The notes under the pieces: model-generated
The model's database searches: none
What the model was told of the DNA's origin: nothing
Seen by the model: only the letters and a program-made list of their open reading frames with translations
Part shown: positions 21,600 to 33,846 of the stretch, one piece after another
How the letters are laid out: each line of letters starts with the position of its first letter
Numbering within the stretch: position 1 is the first letter of the stretch
Made by a program: the position numbers and the translations under genes
NCBI GenBank assembly: GCA_963971305.1
Contig: CAXARO010001820.1
Location: forward strand, 49,122 to 113,121
Origin: Arcuatula senhousia
Taxonomy: Eukaryota > Mollusca > Bivalvia > Mytilida > Mytilidae
DNA length: 64,000 bases
Direction of reading: 5' to 3'

Positions 21600-24360
21600 T
21601 AATCTGAAACTGATGTCAATTTCTGTCCGAATATACCTGCTTTTCAAATATTATTTCTCTACTACATGTAAACGGAATAGCCAAGATATGCACTTAACCC
21701 TGAATCATTTATCAAGAAAATGTAGGCAAATAAGACCTTATTTTGGTATGGATGCTGATAACTGTCCAAGATGTACCCACTGACCAAATATTGTCTCTTG
21801 TAGTTACTGAAATGTTGACTTCAACAAAAAGATAAACAAATAAACATTACCATTACAACGATTGAGTTAGTACAAAGGCATGATCATCACTTACGAAAGG
21901 GGAATCGGTTTATGTCAAAGATTCAGAAAGTCACCATCATACAGTGCTATGCACCTACAAACACAGCAGCAGAAGAAGAAGACAAAGAAATTTTTTATGA
22001 ACAATTTCAAACCACTGTCAATGCTTTAACACCAAGAAACATACTTATACTAATGCAATGAAAGACACGAATGCCAAGGTCTGCAGGGATAAAACAGGAA
22101 GAAAAACCATCATTGGCAAAGAAGGCATAGAAACCATCAATTAAAATGGAGAAGTATTTGCAGTTTTTTGTGCAAATTGATTTTGTGATTGGCGACATAA
22201 TGTCCCTCACAATAACATACAAACAAACAACATGGACATAACCAGATGGAAACACAAAAAACAAATAAACCATATCACTATAGCTAGGAGATGTAGGAAA
22301 ACCTAACAGGATATCACGGTCTGTAGAGTTGCTGATTTTGGATCTGACCACCAACTCGTTGTTGAAAAATTCAAGATCAAAATTGCAAGAGTAATCAAGC
22401 AAGGTGGAAAAATGGGCAAATGATAGAACATCGAGAGATGAAAAGATAGAAACAACTGTAGTGATGTTACCATCAAGCTAAGCAATCGTTTTCAAACACT
22501 TGCAGATGTTGAAGATGTTTTTTTAGAAAAGAAATGGGAAAGAGAAATTTACATGTGAAGAAAACCTGGGTTACAACTCTAGACAGCACAAGATCTGGCT
22601 GTCTGACCACACCATGGAAACAATCGAAAAAGAAGAAAAGCAAATGTCCAACTTGATCAGGCAAGATAAGAGGAGCACAGAAAGAAAAGCTAACCAGAGA
22701 ACATAGTGTGCTAAAAAGATGCTAAGAAAAGAGTAAAACATGACAAAAAGATGTATTTTGACTAGCTAGCTAACCCTATTACAAAACTAGGACATCAATT
22801 GGAGAGATGGAAAGTCCACTTCAGCAAGCTCCTTAATTGAGTGGAGGTTGCAAATACTCCTGACATCCCTCTTGGTGAAGAACTTGACATATCAACAATC
22901 TCAATCTCCCACTACCAACCAAATTCTTGACTCTACTTATTATAGAGCTAATAAAGAATGCCAGCGATGAAAAACTTAGAGATGAACAAGCATGATTCAG
23001 GTGTTGGCGTATATATACAGACCAAAATGCCACCTTACGTCTCATTATAGAACAATCTCTTAAATGGCAGTCAACACTTTGCATCAATTTGGTTGACTTC
23101 AAAAAAGCATTTGATATGATAGACCTCAACATCTTATAAAAATTTCTACGACATTATGTTAACGCGGTTAAAATTGTCAAGGTCATTTATAGGCTTTACA
23201 ACAACAAGGAAACATCACGAAGCATGCTCTATACTGGAATCCACAAGGAAAGAGTAAGAGAGGGCGCCTACTGTCGAGGCCCTATGCCACTCTAGGGGAC
23301 AGAGGATTAAGTCAAGTAGGTCATTCATCAGAAAATGAAAAACGCATGTTGTTAACTATCCAAGATGTCCACAATGACCCAACATCATTTCTCTACCACT
23401 AGCAGTTGCTGAGATATGGATACCACTTGCAGCTGCTGAGATATGAACCTACTAATGATTCATTTATTTTCGTGGGTACTATTTTTGTTTTGGTTTGTTG
23501 AAAACAGATCAGTTCGTGGATTCTTCATTCCGTTGTTCTGATGTCTCCAGCATACAGATCAATGTTAACTTTTCTTTTCGTTGGGTATCAAATTTTGTGG
23601 ATGAAGGCTACCCACGGATAATGATGAAACCACAAATCACAGCTAAACCAAAACTCTAATTCGAGTCGATCATGCGAAAAATGTAGCTCAAGGCGATGTA
23701 ATTTTGGTACGGATGTTGATTTTTATCCAAAATGTCCCCACTGATACAATATAATCTCTATATCACTTGTAGTTGTTGAGTTATGAATCTTAACCAAATC
23801 TTTAACTTTTAAGTCATACATGCAGGATATGAAGGTCAAGGTGAAATAATTTCGGAATGGATGTTGGTTACTATCCAAGATTTAATTACAGAATCAATGT
23901 CATCTATCTATTATTTACATTTGATATGGACCTTAACCACAACTTCAACCTGTGTCATTCATGCAGAATATGTAAGTCAAGTGAACATAATTTTGGTATG
24001 GAAGCTGGTTACTCAACAAGATGTTCCCACTGACATATATAATCTCCCTATTACTTGCAGTTGCAGAGATATGGACCTAAACCGAATCTTAAACCCGGGT
24101 CTTTCTTGTAGAAAAATATGTCAAGGTCACTTAATTTTGTTTACGGATGCTGGTTACTTCCCAAAATGTACATACTAACCAAATATCATCTTTCGATCTA
24201 TCACTTACAGTTGCTGAAATATATACCTTAACAAAAACTTTAACCTGAGTCAGTCATACGAAAAATATAGATCAGGGTCACTGATTTTTTGTACTTATGC
24301 TGACTATTATGAAAGATGTACCAACTGACCAAATATCATTTCTCTATGATGTTAAGCTCC
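21600..24360 (+). repeat. About 147-bp degenerate tandem repeats, split by an RTE element
   Basis: Recurring order: TCATAC-AAAAATGT, AAGGTCA, GGTATGGATGCTGGTTACT, CCAAGATGT-CCCACTGACC, then CACTTGCAGTTGCTGAGAT. Corresponding points lie near 23,672, 23,824, 23,965, 24,112 and 24,259. Earlier units at 21,690-21,840 and 23,310-23,450 flank the RTE pseudogene, which therefore inserted into the array. Confidence 0.65.
21880..23320 (+). pseudogene. RTE-type LINE relic (CFDP2-like endonuclease + partial RT)
   Basis: A multi-frame relic. The endonuclease part reads VTIIQCYAPTN near 21,930 and, near 22,320-22,370, VADFGSDHQLVVEKFKIKI, the conserved SDH-containing end of the domain. RT is seen near 23,030-23,140: ATLRLIIEQSLKWQSTLC and VDFKKAFDMIDLNIL, containing the motif A aspartate. 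The sequence stops near 23,290, before a YADD motif, so the 3' half of RT is missing. That is unusual, because non-LTR copies normally lose their 5' end; a later deletion is likely. Many stops and shifts are present. Confidence 0.75.
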
Positions 24361-25383
24361 CAAATTCTTGACCAAAAAAAATCAATACGTACGTACGTTT
24401 TCAGATGACAAACATATGTTTTAGAAAAGAAAATGAATAAATACCATTTTAAATTGCCAATGCATGGCTCACATTTTGAATTTTAAGATGTTTTTACTAC
24501 ATGTTAAACATTTGTTCGTCATATGTTTAGTGTTTAGCACTTCCCAAATTTGATATATAGTTTAGTGTAGCTAGTTTTACTTGTAAGCAACATGACGGAT
24601 GTAAAAAGAAAGTAGAAGTGTGTAATTATAGTTTTTTATTTAGTTCTTAAACAAGAACTTTTATTGCCCTTAAGATAGTTAAAAATTAAAACTTCGATGA
24701 CCCTGGTTGATGTTATTTTTCTCAAAATTGACTATCTGCTCTACAGAAAACTTTAATAAAATGTCAACATATTGTGGAAAAAGGATGTTCAAATTTTTGG
24801 CAGAAAATGAATGTTTACACTTTTTTGTCAAGTTATTTTAGGCAAATCATTCAGTTTCCATGGCCACACTGTTATGACAAATAACGTCTTTTATGATTTA
24901 AACATATTTTATTCAATTAGAAAAGGATTGGATAGCAGGCCAAGGTCTATAAGTATCCTCTCCATGGAACAAGGTTACAAAATTTGACAATAGTAATATA
25001 ACATGCATGCACAAATAAAAATACAGTAGAGCAAATGATTTACAGTATAAATGATCTCATATATAGTTAAAGTCATTGTACATGGAATTAACTAATTTAA
25101 TCAGAGGAATTTTGCATTACTGGTCATAAGAGTAAAAATTTGAAATATTATTTTACTAGAAGGTGTACTATACTGTGGTTGTCTTTTATACATAATGACA
25201 TTATTTTCTAACTAGGAACCAGTATATAACATTATAACCTTAAGTGTCGTATTGTTTTTTTTTCGACGTTTTAATCAGTCCGCCTTTATTTAGCAAACTA
25301 CTTGTATACACCATAAGTTCAATTATTAATTACACCACAAGCACATAAACTTTATCTAGAGGCCATGGTTGAAAAAGGCCTTT
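24361..25383. repeat. Non-coding; contains a duplicate of the 48.6-kb segment
   Basis: 24,515-24,830 is paralogous to 48,600-49,055 in the same orientation (TAGCACTTCCCAAATTT, TTTTACTTGTAAGCAACAT, CTGCTCTACAGAAAACT, GGCAGAAAATGAATG). The rest is AT-rich without recognised features. Confidence 0.6.
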
Positions 25384-25483
25384 TGTTTATCTCTTTAAAA
25401 TTTGATGAATTTATCTGTTTGGGCATTGTTGTAATATTTTTTGGCTCATGTTTTTGTTTTATAAAATCTAATACAGTACTTGA
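25384..25483 (+). mobile_element. Family A retrozyme fragment, left of the 21.1-kb insertion
   Basis: TTAAAATTTGATGAATTTAT through GGCATTGTTGTAATATT to AAAATCTAATA matches the family A unit, ending precisely at the TA that borders the insertion. Confidence 0.7.
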
Positions 25484-25509
25484 ACCGATCAATGCAACAG
25501 TTTTTGCGA

Positions 25510-25680
25510 TCCTTCACGCGTCATCAATCAGTCACCAATCAGTCATCGATCCGGTCTCAATCATTCACTGATCCGTCATCAATCAGTCACCAATCTGTCA
25601 TTGATCAGTCACCAATCCGTCCGATCCTATCCGTCAAATGCATCCCATGATGCAATTCACCAATCCGTCACGCGTCAATT
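25510..25680 (+). repeat. Left subterminal ATCAGTCACC / ATCCGTCA array
   Basis: A degenerate 10-11-bp repeat (CATCAATCAGTCACCAATC, GATCCGTC) directly inside the left TIR. It is on the same strand as the array at the other end, so the arrays are in direct and not inverted orientation. Confidence 0.75.
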
Positions 25681-26001
25681 CAATCTAAAATGCGGAATTT
25701 TTAAGTTCGTTTTTGCTTATTGTATCACGTGACTCCTAGAGTGAATGCGTAAAGTCCTTGAATAAAAACTTTATATAAATAAATGTAAAAGCTAGACTTT
25801 TGACACGTTTTATATTATTAAAAAAAAAGAATATTACAAAGCACAACCGAATTGTGTTTAAATGTAAAAACATTACATATTTCGGTTTTAAAATGCGAAA
25901 ATTCCTAGGAAAATTGTATTTTGAAATACCTCATTTAAAATATTGTCATAATGTTATTTTGAAAACATATTTTTGTGATTTTTATTAAATCATCATATAA
26001 T
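25681..26001. other. AT-rich interior of the 21.1-kb element
   Basis: No recognised feature. ATAAT at 25,997-26,001 is the target duplication of the next element. Confidence 0.4.
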
Positions 26002-26867
26002 CACCCCTAGTAAGGTGGATTCACGACGATCAGGAAAGTCCAGTGAAGGATTCACGTAAAGTTGTATTTGGTAAGATGATTCAGTTTTGTCGGGTTAAAT
26101 AAAAAAGTAAACAACTTTGTTTTGTTGCAAAATTAATGTCTTTCGAAAGGTAAATGATCAATTTAATCCCGTCTCTTTATTTGTACCACAAAAAACTATA
26201 GGTCGTAAAAGCATATACGAATCTGTTTTAAAATAAAGTTACAATTCACGAAAAACGTAAAGGTTGAGTTATGTTCATGACGAAAACTATAACATCAAAT
26301 AGTTGTGTTTTTGTTTGCTTATAGACTATTATACGTACTAGAGACAAGTTGAAAATTTGTATTGAAAAAAAATGAGTAAACCTTAAAAAATAGATGTAAA
26401 AATTGGCGGATAATGTTTTAATAATAAGAGGATTCTGGTTTGGTAATGCACGGAGTTCGGTTCAGTATCGGTTTAAAAACATTTAAATTTATATGTAATA
26501 ATATCTGTGGGCAAATGCTGTATAAATAAAAATAATCATAGTCTTACTTAAAATGTTAAGTTAAATATCCACATTAAGAAACTAAATTATTGTTAAATAT
26601 AGGATGCTTATTATTAGCAAAAATAATACAATCAATATACATCAATCAAGGCTTTGCATATTTGGTTGAGTTTCTAGACATACTCGAAAGCGAAGAAGAT
26701 CATTTAGAGTTTATTATCCCTATACCAACGGTTATAGAAAATTTTAAAAAATATTACCATTTCATCTTAAAATTTATTGTCTTACAAGCGATTGCAAAAT
26801 GATTTTGAAACATTTCTCATCTCCTGGTTGAGTTTTCTCTTACTCATATCCATCTGAAATAAAAATT

Positions 26868-26905
26868 ACAGCAAAGTTCCAGAAAATAAATTTTGCTACG
26901 CCTGA
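26868..26905 (-). repeat. Family B retrozyme scrap
   Basis: GTTCCAGAAAATAAATTTTG then CTACGCCTGATG matches the start of the 358-bp units. The hammerhead is not retained. Confidence 0.55.
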
Positions 26906-27409
26906 TGAAAAATGAGATACAGATTTCTGGAAACCTTAAGGTTTTGTAAGTTTTTTTTTAAATTGTTTCATAAGCGCTTTTGTAGTTAATGGACGGTCTT
27001 AAATGTCATGGTCAACTAGTCGAAGAGACAAAAAGAATCTCTCTTAGTTTTGAGGATAAACTTTTGTGTTTCAAGTAAACCCGATCTTGTGCAAGGACTT
27101 CTATTAAATTATAAAAAAAAACAAAGCTACTTTTCTGGAGCATATTCATACCAAGTTTCGTCAAATTAAAGTGTTCATATAACTCCAACACCGAAACATT
27201 GATAGCATTAATTGCCGCCGCTGGTAAAGTAACAGTTATTGACCGCCCTGCCACGCAGGCCAAACCCCTCCCCCCGAAAAAGTGCACATCAGATATTAAG
27301 CATGGGTCTCAAATTACGGAAGCACCAACCCATTTATCTATAAATTAATCCCCCATCTCGTTTTTTTTTAATTCGTTAGTTAGTTAGTTATTTATTTTTG
27401 CCTTTACTC

Positions 27410-27860
27410 CAAGCAGCACGATTTCGGATATATTCGGGAGATCTAGATGTACATAAAAAGGGTGATACAATGAACATGATATGATGATGAAGTGGAGAAA
27501 ATGGAGACATTGGGCCAATCAGTGAGGATAGTTTTTGACTGCCATTGGAAAAAGGTAACTTGGACGGACAGTTAAGCCTCCTACAATGGGGATCCTTCTG
27601 TAGGTGGGTTTTTTTTATCAAACAAGGTGCACCACTATGGTTTGCGGTCAGGTTTTCCGCATTATAGCCTGACGACCTAGGCATTCAGTATGACAGGTCT
27701 GTGCCATTCAACCACTTGGGGCACACATCCCTGTTGCTATTTGGGCAAAGCGGCCTGACGCGACAAAAGGTCTCTGAGCTATTTTAAGTGGACGTTTACC
27801 GATAAGCTAAAGCGCTGCTACGGGCCTATTTGCCATCTGGGATCCGCACGGAGGTTTTGC
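27410..27860 (+). repeat. tRNA-Glu-like dispersed repeat, copy 2
   Basis: ACTATGGTTTGCGGTCAGG (about 27,634) then TTCCGCATTATAGCCTGACG resembles the 5' half of tRNA-Glu. Upstream ATGATGATGAAGTGGAG and downstream GGGCCTATTTGCCATCTGGG match copies 1 and 3. Confidence 0.55.
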
Positions 27861-28144
27861 AAATCGAAAATAGTAAATAGTGTAACGAAATGAAATGTGC
27901 CTGTTTGCAGGAATATAAAGGCAACCAATTCACAGTCATTGCTAATGCAGTTCGTTTCAAAAATGCGACTACATGTAGATGCAACCCCTTTCAGATCTAG
28001 AAAAATGTGAGATGAGGCATTTATTTCCAATTGATGCAAACATGTAATTAAGATACGTTTTAGGAGCATTTTAAGATATTTTAGGGTCATATTGATTTAA
28101 TTCCCATTTATAAGTATTTGCAAAAACTCCAAGTATTTTGACAA

Positions 28145-28780
28145 AAATCAAGTGGGGCATTAGAGTGTTAAAAGTCAAAAAGAGCAACGACAAAACCAGT
28201 TAACATGAACGTGAACAGCACGAAGAACCACAAAACATAAAACAAACACAAAATCAACAAATCAGTTATCAACGACGCAGAAAGTGAACTCATGTGCTCC
28301 GGAAAAGTAAGCAGTTCCTGTATGCATGCTATTTAACACCCGTCGCGCTGCCAATTTCAAATTCAGTGTGTCAATTCCAGTATTAAAGGAAGATAAAACA
28401 AACCCTATATATGACAAACCAACATCTGCACTCATCTGAAAGATAGAAATCCCATATTTGTCTATGAGCTCATGATGTCTTCCTTAAAATCGTTTATGTC
28501 AAGACAGCAATCTAGGAGCAACATAACCCTGTGTTAGCACTTTTTGTGTCATATGTGTGACGCTCTGCCAAGGAAATCGATGTAATATTACCGCAAGCTC
28601 TGGAGTAATGAATAAATTGTGAACTTGAACTCCATTAGCTGGAGTAAACGGAATTTTGCTACACAAGGAGTATAAAAGTTGACGATTTGAATATTTATTA
28701 AAGTCATCACGTTTTTTATAGAGATTGGTTAAAAGTTTTCCTTTGGAATTTATTTCGAGAGATTTAGATCTAAATATGAA
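28145..28780 (-). mobile_element. PLE fragment (3' tail and RT C-terminus), host of a second PLE
   Basis: The tail landmarks (GTGCTCCGGAAAAGTAAGC) are followed by coding matches to the RT C-terminus. Similarity stops at 28,780 at ATATGAAGCAG, corresponding to about 14,697 in the complete PLE, where the next PLE 3' end begins. Confidence 0.75.
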
Positions 28781-29375
28781 GCAGAGGTACCAATAAGGTA
28801 TCAGGATGTCAAAAGTCCGAAAGGGCAGAGACAAAACCAGAAAACACCAACAAGAACAGGACAAAAGCAGACAACATGTAAAACATGGAAACACAAACCA
28901 ACTGAATATCAATCAACAACGCGAACTCCAGTCGAAACAAGAGTGAACTCAGGTGCTCCGGAAGAGTAAGCAGTTCCTGCTTGCTATAGCACACCCGTCG
29001 CGTTGCCAATAGTCTGTTCAGCGTGTAAAATCCGGTAAAGGAAGACAAATCAACACCCTATGACAAACCAACATCTGCACTCATCTGAGAGATCGAAATC
29101 CCATATTTGTTTATAAGTGCATGATGTCTTCCGTAAAATTTCTTGAGTGAAGACAGCAATCAAGGAGCAACATAACCCTGTGTGAGCAATTTTTGCGTCA
29201 GACGTGTCGCTCTGCTAAGACTGTTGTGTAACAGAGTATTGAGTATTGAGAATCGTTCAGTGAAAGGACATCATCAATATAACGGAAAGTGAAGTTAAAA
29301 GAGAGAGCTAGTCTATGATCCTTTTTTTGTCTAGAAGTGATTGTAAGAAGTCTGCTTCATATGAATGAAGACATT
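28781..29375 (-). mobile_element. Second PLE nested in the first
   Basis: The 3' tail starts at 28,781 (AGGTACCAATAAGGTATC), and RT C-terminal similarity runs to about 29,222. From 29,245 to 29,370 the RT catalytic region (+ strand GGACATCATCAATATAACGG, complement of the YIDD codons) resumes. It may belong to the interrupted first copy, with about 65 bp lost at the junction. Confidence 0.7.
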
Positions 29376-30041
29376 AATCTATTAAAGCTTTAATTATGCG
29401 AATTTTACCGAAAAGGTTGTAAGCATATAACAAGTACAAAATATCTAAAATTTGGAATGTAAGCATGCATGATATCCGAATAAACAAATTCTGTTAGTTC
29501 CTGGATAACACGAAATGAGTTTGAGTAACATAGTCATATATGCAACTTATAATCACGCAATCTTTTGTAAATAACCATGAAAATGTATGATATAACCCGA
29601 CAAAACAGTATCCACAACTTACCAAAACAGAAGTCTATAACTGAACAAAACTGAATCCTCTAAAATGGTGATACAAATTACCGGTTTGATGTGTCAACTA
29701 ATTTGATTTTCTAAAACAGTTGGCAGTACTTTCCTTGCATGTTTTAATTTAAAATGATTTCAAAAGAACGTGAGTAAAAATTGCATGCTTTATCATAAGT
29801 TTGAAATGTGTTGTTTACTTTTAATTTAGAGTTATAAAATGTATAACCTTTTTAATCATAACTTTTAAACCATTAATCATAAATGAACCAAACTTTCGCA
29901 TTTTATTGAAATCAATACAAAAATGTAAATTATGAAGAAATATAAATAATACATAGGTTTATGTTTATTTACAATGCTCAGGTGTGCATTTTATGTGCGT
30001 TTTGTAAACAATATCGATCGAAAAAGGGACGAATTCAACCC
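29376..30041. other. Interior of the 4.1-kb element, nothing recognised
   Basis: AT-rich, without domain-bearing frames. Confidence 0.4.
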
Positions 30042-30227
30042 ACCAAATACAACATTACGTGAATCCTTCACTGGACTTTCCTGATCATCGTGAATTCACC
30101 TTACTAGGGGTGATAATATTAAGCTCAAGTATCAGAGTTTTCATGTCTTATACATATGTAGCTTACATACGAAATTAAATGTTTGTTTCTATAATCGAAA
30201 TAAATGTTCTTCATGATTTCAAATATG

Positions 30228-30693
30228 AACCTTATTTTTTAAGCCAAAGATATGAAGTTATTCAAGTATCAAAATATCCTAGCATTTATGTGTCTAATCT
30301 GATGAAAAAAGTTGTTTCGCAAAGAATTTCTTGTCCATTTCATTAAACCGTCAGTAAAGATTTTACTAAAGTTTTATATATTTTACATCAGAAATTTGCA
30401 AATGTGATCTATATTTCTTTAAGAACAAATTTTCTTTATTATCTCTTAACTATATGAACCCTTTTTAAGTCACCAATATGTATTTATGAATGTTTTCAAC
30501 TTATCATACCATTTATGTGTCAAATCTGATGAAAAAAAATATTTGCAAACAATTTCTTTACAATTTTATTGAACCGTCATATAATTTGATGCTCAATTAT
30601 AAGATTTAACTTAAGTTTCATATGTTTTACATAAGAAATTTGCAAATGTTATCTATATTCCTTTGCGTATCAAATTTTCTTTATTATCTCTTA
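30228..30693 (+). repeat. ~240-bp repeat, units 1-2
   Basis: Unit consensus: GAACCTTATTTTTTAAGTCA, TTATGTGTCAAATCTGATGA, GTTTCGCAAACAATTTC, TTTACATCAGAAATTTGCAA, and a CTCTTAACTATAT end. Units start at 30,228 and 30,456; the second is cut at 30,693 by the next insertion. Confidence 0.85.
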
Positions 30694-31677
30694 AAGGGAA
30701 ACTTCGCGAAAAAATTATTTTTACATATTTTTTTCTTCATATCATACTGAACATGAATATATATGTAAAACTTTTCAATCCTTCCTATTAAGCGCATACG
30801 ACGGCATTTATTCCCGATATATTGAAACGATTGGCCGCCATTGAGATCTACCGGAAGAGTGACTTATAACAATATACCCGAATACCACAGAGTACCCATC
30901 CGATAATGACGTGCAACGGTCACTCTATATTATGCTTGATCATCGTTGTTTTTCTCGTAGTACTGATAAAAATCTTAAAAAGCACATTTTATCGTTTTAC
31001 ATAAGAAATTAAGATGGGGGTTAATTTATTACCTCAATGCAGAATTTTTAAATCATCCCTGAACAGTTTATTTAATTAAATTTGTTTTAATATGTATTTG
31101 CAAGGATTTGTAATACCTTAGTAATTACAATATTCTTTTTTAATTTTTGGCTTGGGTTGGACACGTGGTCTGATGACCGTTAATCAAAGTCATAAATTTA
31201 CCTGAAAAGGTGCAATAAATCAAATATATCAACCTTTTTTCATTGGTTATGCCATATTAATTAGGGATGTACCTCACAGAAACTGAATTATAAATGACAG
31301 TAGGAGGCGGGACTTATGCAATCAATGATTGAAAATGCAGCACTGACGATTATGCAAATCAACATGTAATCCGGGGTAATACCTTCAACACGGGTCAATT
31401 TTATTTAATACACAGCCAGGAAGTATCTCACCATGATATTTCAACAAAGGTACCAAATGGTATCTAGGTGTCATGCAGTTAGAGACCATTTAAAAAACAC
31501 AGGGAATTACTCAGTGTGATATTTTATCACACGTACCACACCACCTCAGATAAAAACCTTTTAGCAAACAAATATACAGAACTCCTGCCCGCTGAGACGC
31601 AACTTTTTAAAATCAGATAAGAGATGTGTTAACTGCATGAAGGAACATAATATGCAAGTGCAATTTTATGGGATTTT

Positions 31678-31732
31678 TTACACTTGACATGTTGCACTTA
31701 GATATTTACACTTGACATGTTGCACTTAGATA
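31678..31732 (+). repeat. 27-bp direct duplication
   Basis: TTACACTTGACATGTTGCAC followed by TTAGATA occurs twice in succession. Confidence 0.8.
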
Positions 31733-32298
31733 ACCCCAAAAATTCAGTGGAATAGAATTCCTGAACTGACTCTGAGACAATAATTGAATATGATTTTCCC
31801 AGGCTGACCATTAAATGAAATGCACAGTCTCCCAGGCAAAATCTATGATATCGCCAATAAACATATTTTAAAACTAAGACTTACGACTTCTCGCAAATAT
31901 TCATTTTATGTATATGATGTCTGTGTACACGCTGTATATCAGAAAACGGCACCTGGGTGTAAGATTATTTCAGAACATCCGACGAGGCAGAAAATGAATT
32001 TTTGGTTTATATATAGTAATCGAGAGAAGCAGGCAATCTGCGGATCAGGCTTTACGTCTACTTTGTTTTTAACATAACAGTGGCGGACCCAGTGGGTGTT
32101 CGGGGATTGGGCTTCCCTATTCTTTCAAAAATTTTATTTTCGTGTAGATATTGGTCTGGGACCTCCCCTTTTTGAACACATAAAAATCACCCCTTATAAT
32201 CAGCAACAACAAAAAACACAAATTGAAGATGAAATAAGTTTATATGATGTGACGCTTGATATAGGTTCTGAATGGAAAACAACATTTAATTAAAAAGT

Positions 32299-33846
32299 CA
32301 TTTGTTCAGAGAACAAATGTGAGGTCTTTCCTTGTCTTATGTTTTGTTAAGGTATTTTATACAAGTACAAAAGACATTTGAGTCACTTTGTTTATGACAA
32401 GATGTTGCCAATTATTGTGATATAGGCTCCAGAATGAAGAGCAGGGGACCTAGAGTCAGAAAAAGTATGGTTGCTAAGGACTTTTTGACGGTTGCTATGG
32501 ACTAGGGGTTACTTCCTGTTGAAAAAACTTAACCCTAAACTCAAAAAGTAGTCTTGGTTTAGAATATATATAGTTGCTATGGATTTTTCATTAATGTTAC
32601 CTTGTGGCTAGGGAATGACCTTGACCTATGACCTTTGACCTTGGACTCAAATTGTAGCTCTTTATATACTGATTCATTTAAGTATACATGTTTACTATAC
32701 TATCTGTTATGGTTTTCAAGTTATTGGCAAAAAACGTGTTTCCCGAAACTTGTTTTGGCCGCCATTTTGAAACAGTTAAACCGAATCATGTACTGTTTGG
32801 GTTCAAACTGTAGGTAATTTAATCCTCTTTCAAATGAACCCTATGTTTCATTCATCATCTTTTATAGTTTAAAAGTTATAAACAAAAAATCATTTTAAAA
32901 ATAAGAATCAAGGGCGATAACTCAAAAACGACAAGTTTTACGGTTTCGCACCTGAAACATTTTTTGTAGATTTCGACATGGCGAACATTTTTTCCATGTA
33001 TTGTCCGCTTCAATTTTGTACGGTTTAAGTGTTATTTCATAAAAACTGTTTACGGTGTCAGCCATTTTAAAAATGGCTGCCCATAACCATTCGACTTTGG
33101 TCTTAAATTGAAGGACATATAATGACGGTCACAAAAAACCCATATGTTTACTATATTATCTCTGACAGTTTAAAAGTTATAAGCCAAAAACGGATAAGCC
33201 GAAACGCGTTAAGGGCCATAACTCGAAAACGGTTTGTCGTACAGTGTTCGACCCTTTATATCAAATAAAGGTCTTAATGAGACGAGTATTTTCCCCATTA
33301 CATGTCTGCTTCAATTTTGTATGGTTTTTAAGCTATACTGCAAACAAGGTGTACTATGACCTCTGACCTTAAGATTTGTCCTTTGACCTTGACATTTTTA
33401 AATGTAACATATGTCACCTAGGATGATTGATGAAGGTCCCAAGTCTCTAGGACTAACCGTTTTGAAGAAAAAAATTTTGACGAGTCGCGACACTTTTCGA
33501 GTCAAAAACGCGTAACCAGGAACTTGATCGAAAAAAAAATTTTTGCGTGACGAATCATGACCATGAGTCTAGCAACATTTTCCCCGCTTCAGATTTTTGA
33601 TAATGATTACGGTAATTGAGTTAATCTGCAAACAAGGTTTTTGGGTTACGGGCAGATAACTCCGTTACTAAAAATAGATCGGTTTCGCAGGGTTACTCAA
33701 GTCATGCCCTTATAGTGTCGGTTAATGGTATGAAGTTTCGTAATGTTACGTTAAGTATTTCTTCTTTTTTTTGTGGCGGAAAAAAAAATAATAATAATCA
33801 TAAGAAATACAGTAAGGTCTTTCCTTCTGTGGAAGGGAAAGACCTT
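32299..33846. repeat. Repeat block bounded by two hairpins
   Basis: Left hairpin CATTTGTTC-AGA-GAACAAATG at 32,299-32,319, then AGGTCTTTCCTT. Right hairpin at 33,814-33,846 pairs AAGGTCTTTCCTTC with GAAGGGAAAGACCTT. Between them, degenerate ~270-bp modules recur (GGGCGATAACTCAAAAACG, GCTTCAATTTTGTACGGTTT), with several CTTTGACCTTG runs. Confidence 0.55.

Larger units (their letters stand above)
26002..30112. mobile_element. 4.1-kb element with 71-bp TIRs and ATAAT target duplication
   Basis: Ends 26,002-26,072 and 30,042-30,112 are inverted repeats with about three mismatches in 71 bp (start CACCCCTAGTAAGGTG; shared core AGGAAAGTCCAGTGAAGG). ATAAT flanks both sides (25,997-26,001 and 30,113-30,117). 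No transposase frame is evident; the interior holds a tRNA-Glu-like repeat and two nested PLE fragments, so it is non-autonomous or decayed. Confidence 0.8.

Noticed and set aside
22007..23132. Minus-strand frames of 60-131 aa across 22.0-23.1 kb
   Set aside because: RTE endonuclease and RT motifs are on the plus strand; the minus frames are shadows.
31820..32293. Two consecutive plus-strand frames of 85 and 65 aa as exons
   Set aside because: No domain or homologous signature; they span a repeat boundary near 32,081 (CAGTGGCGGACCCAG).
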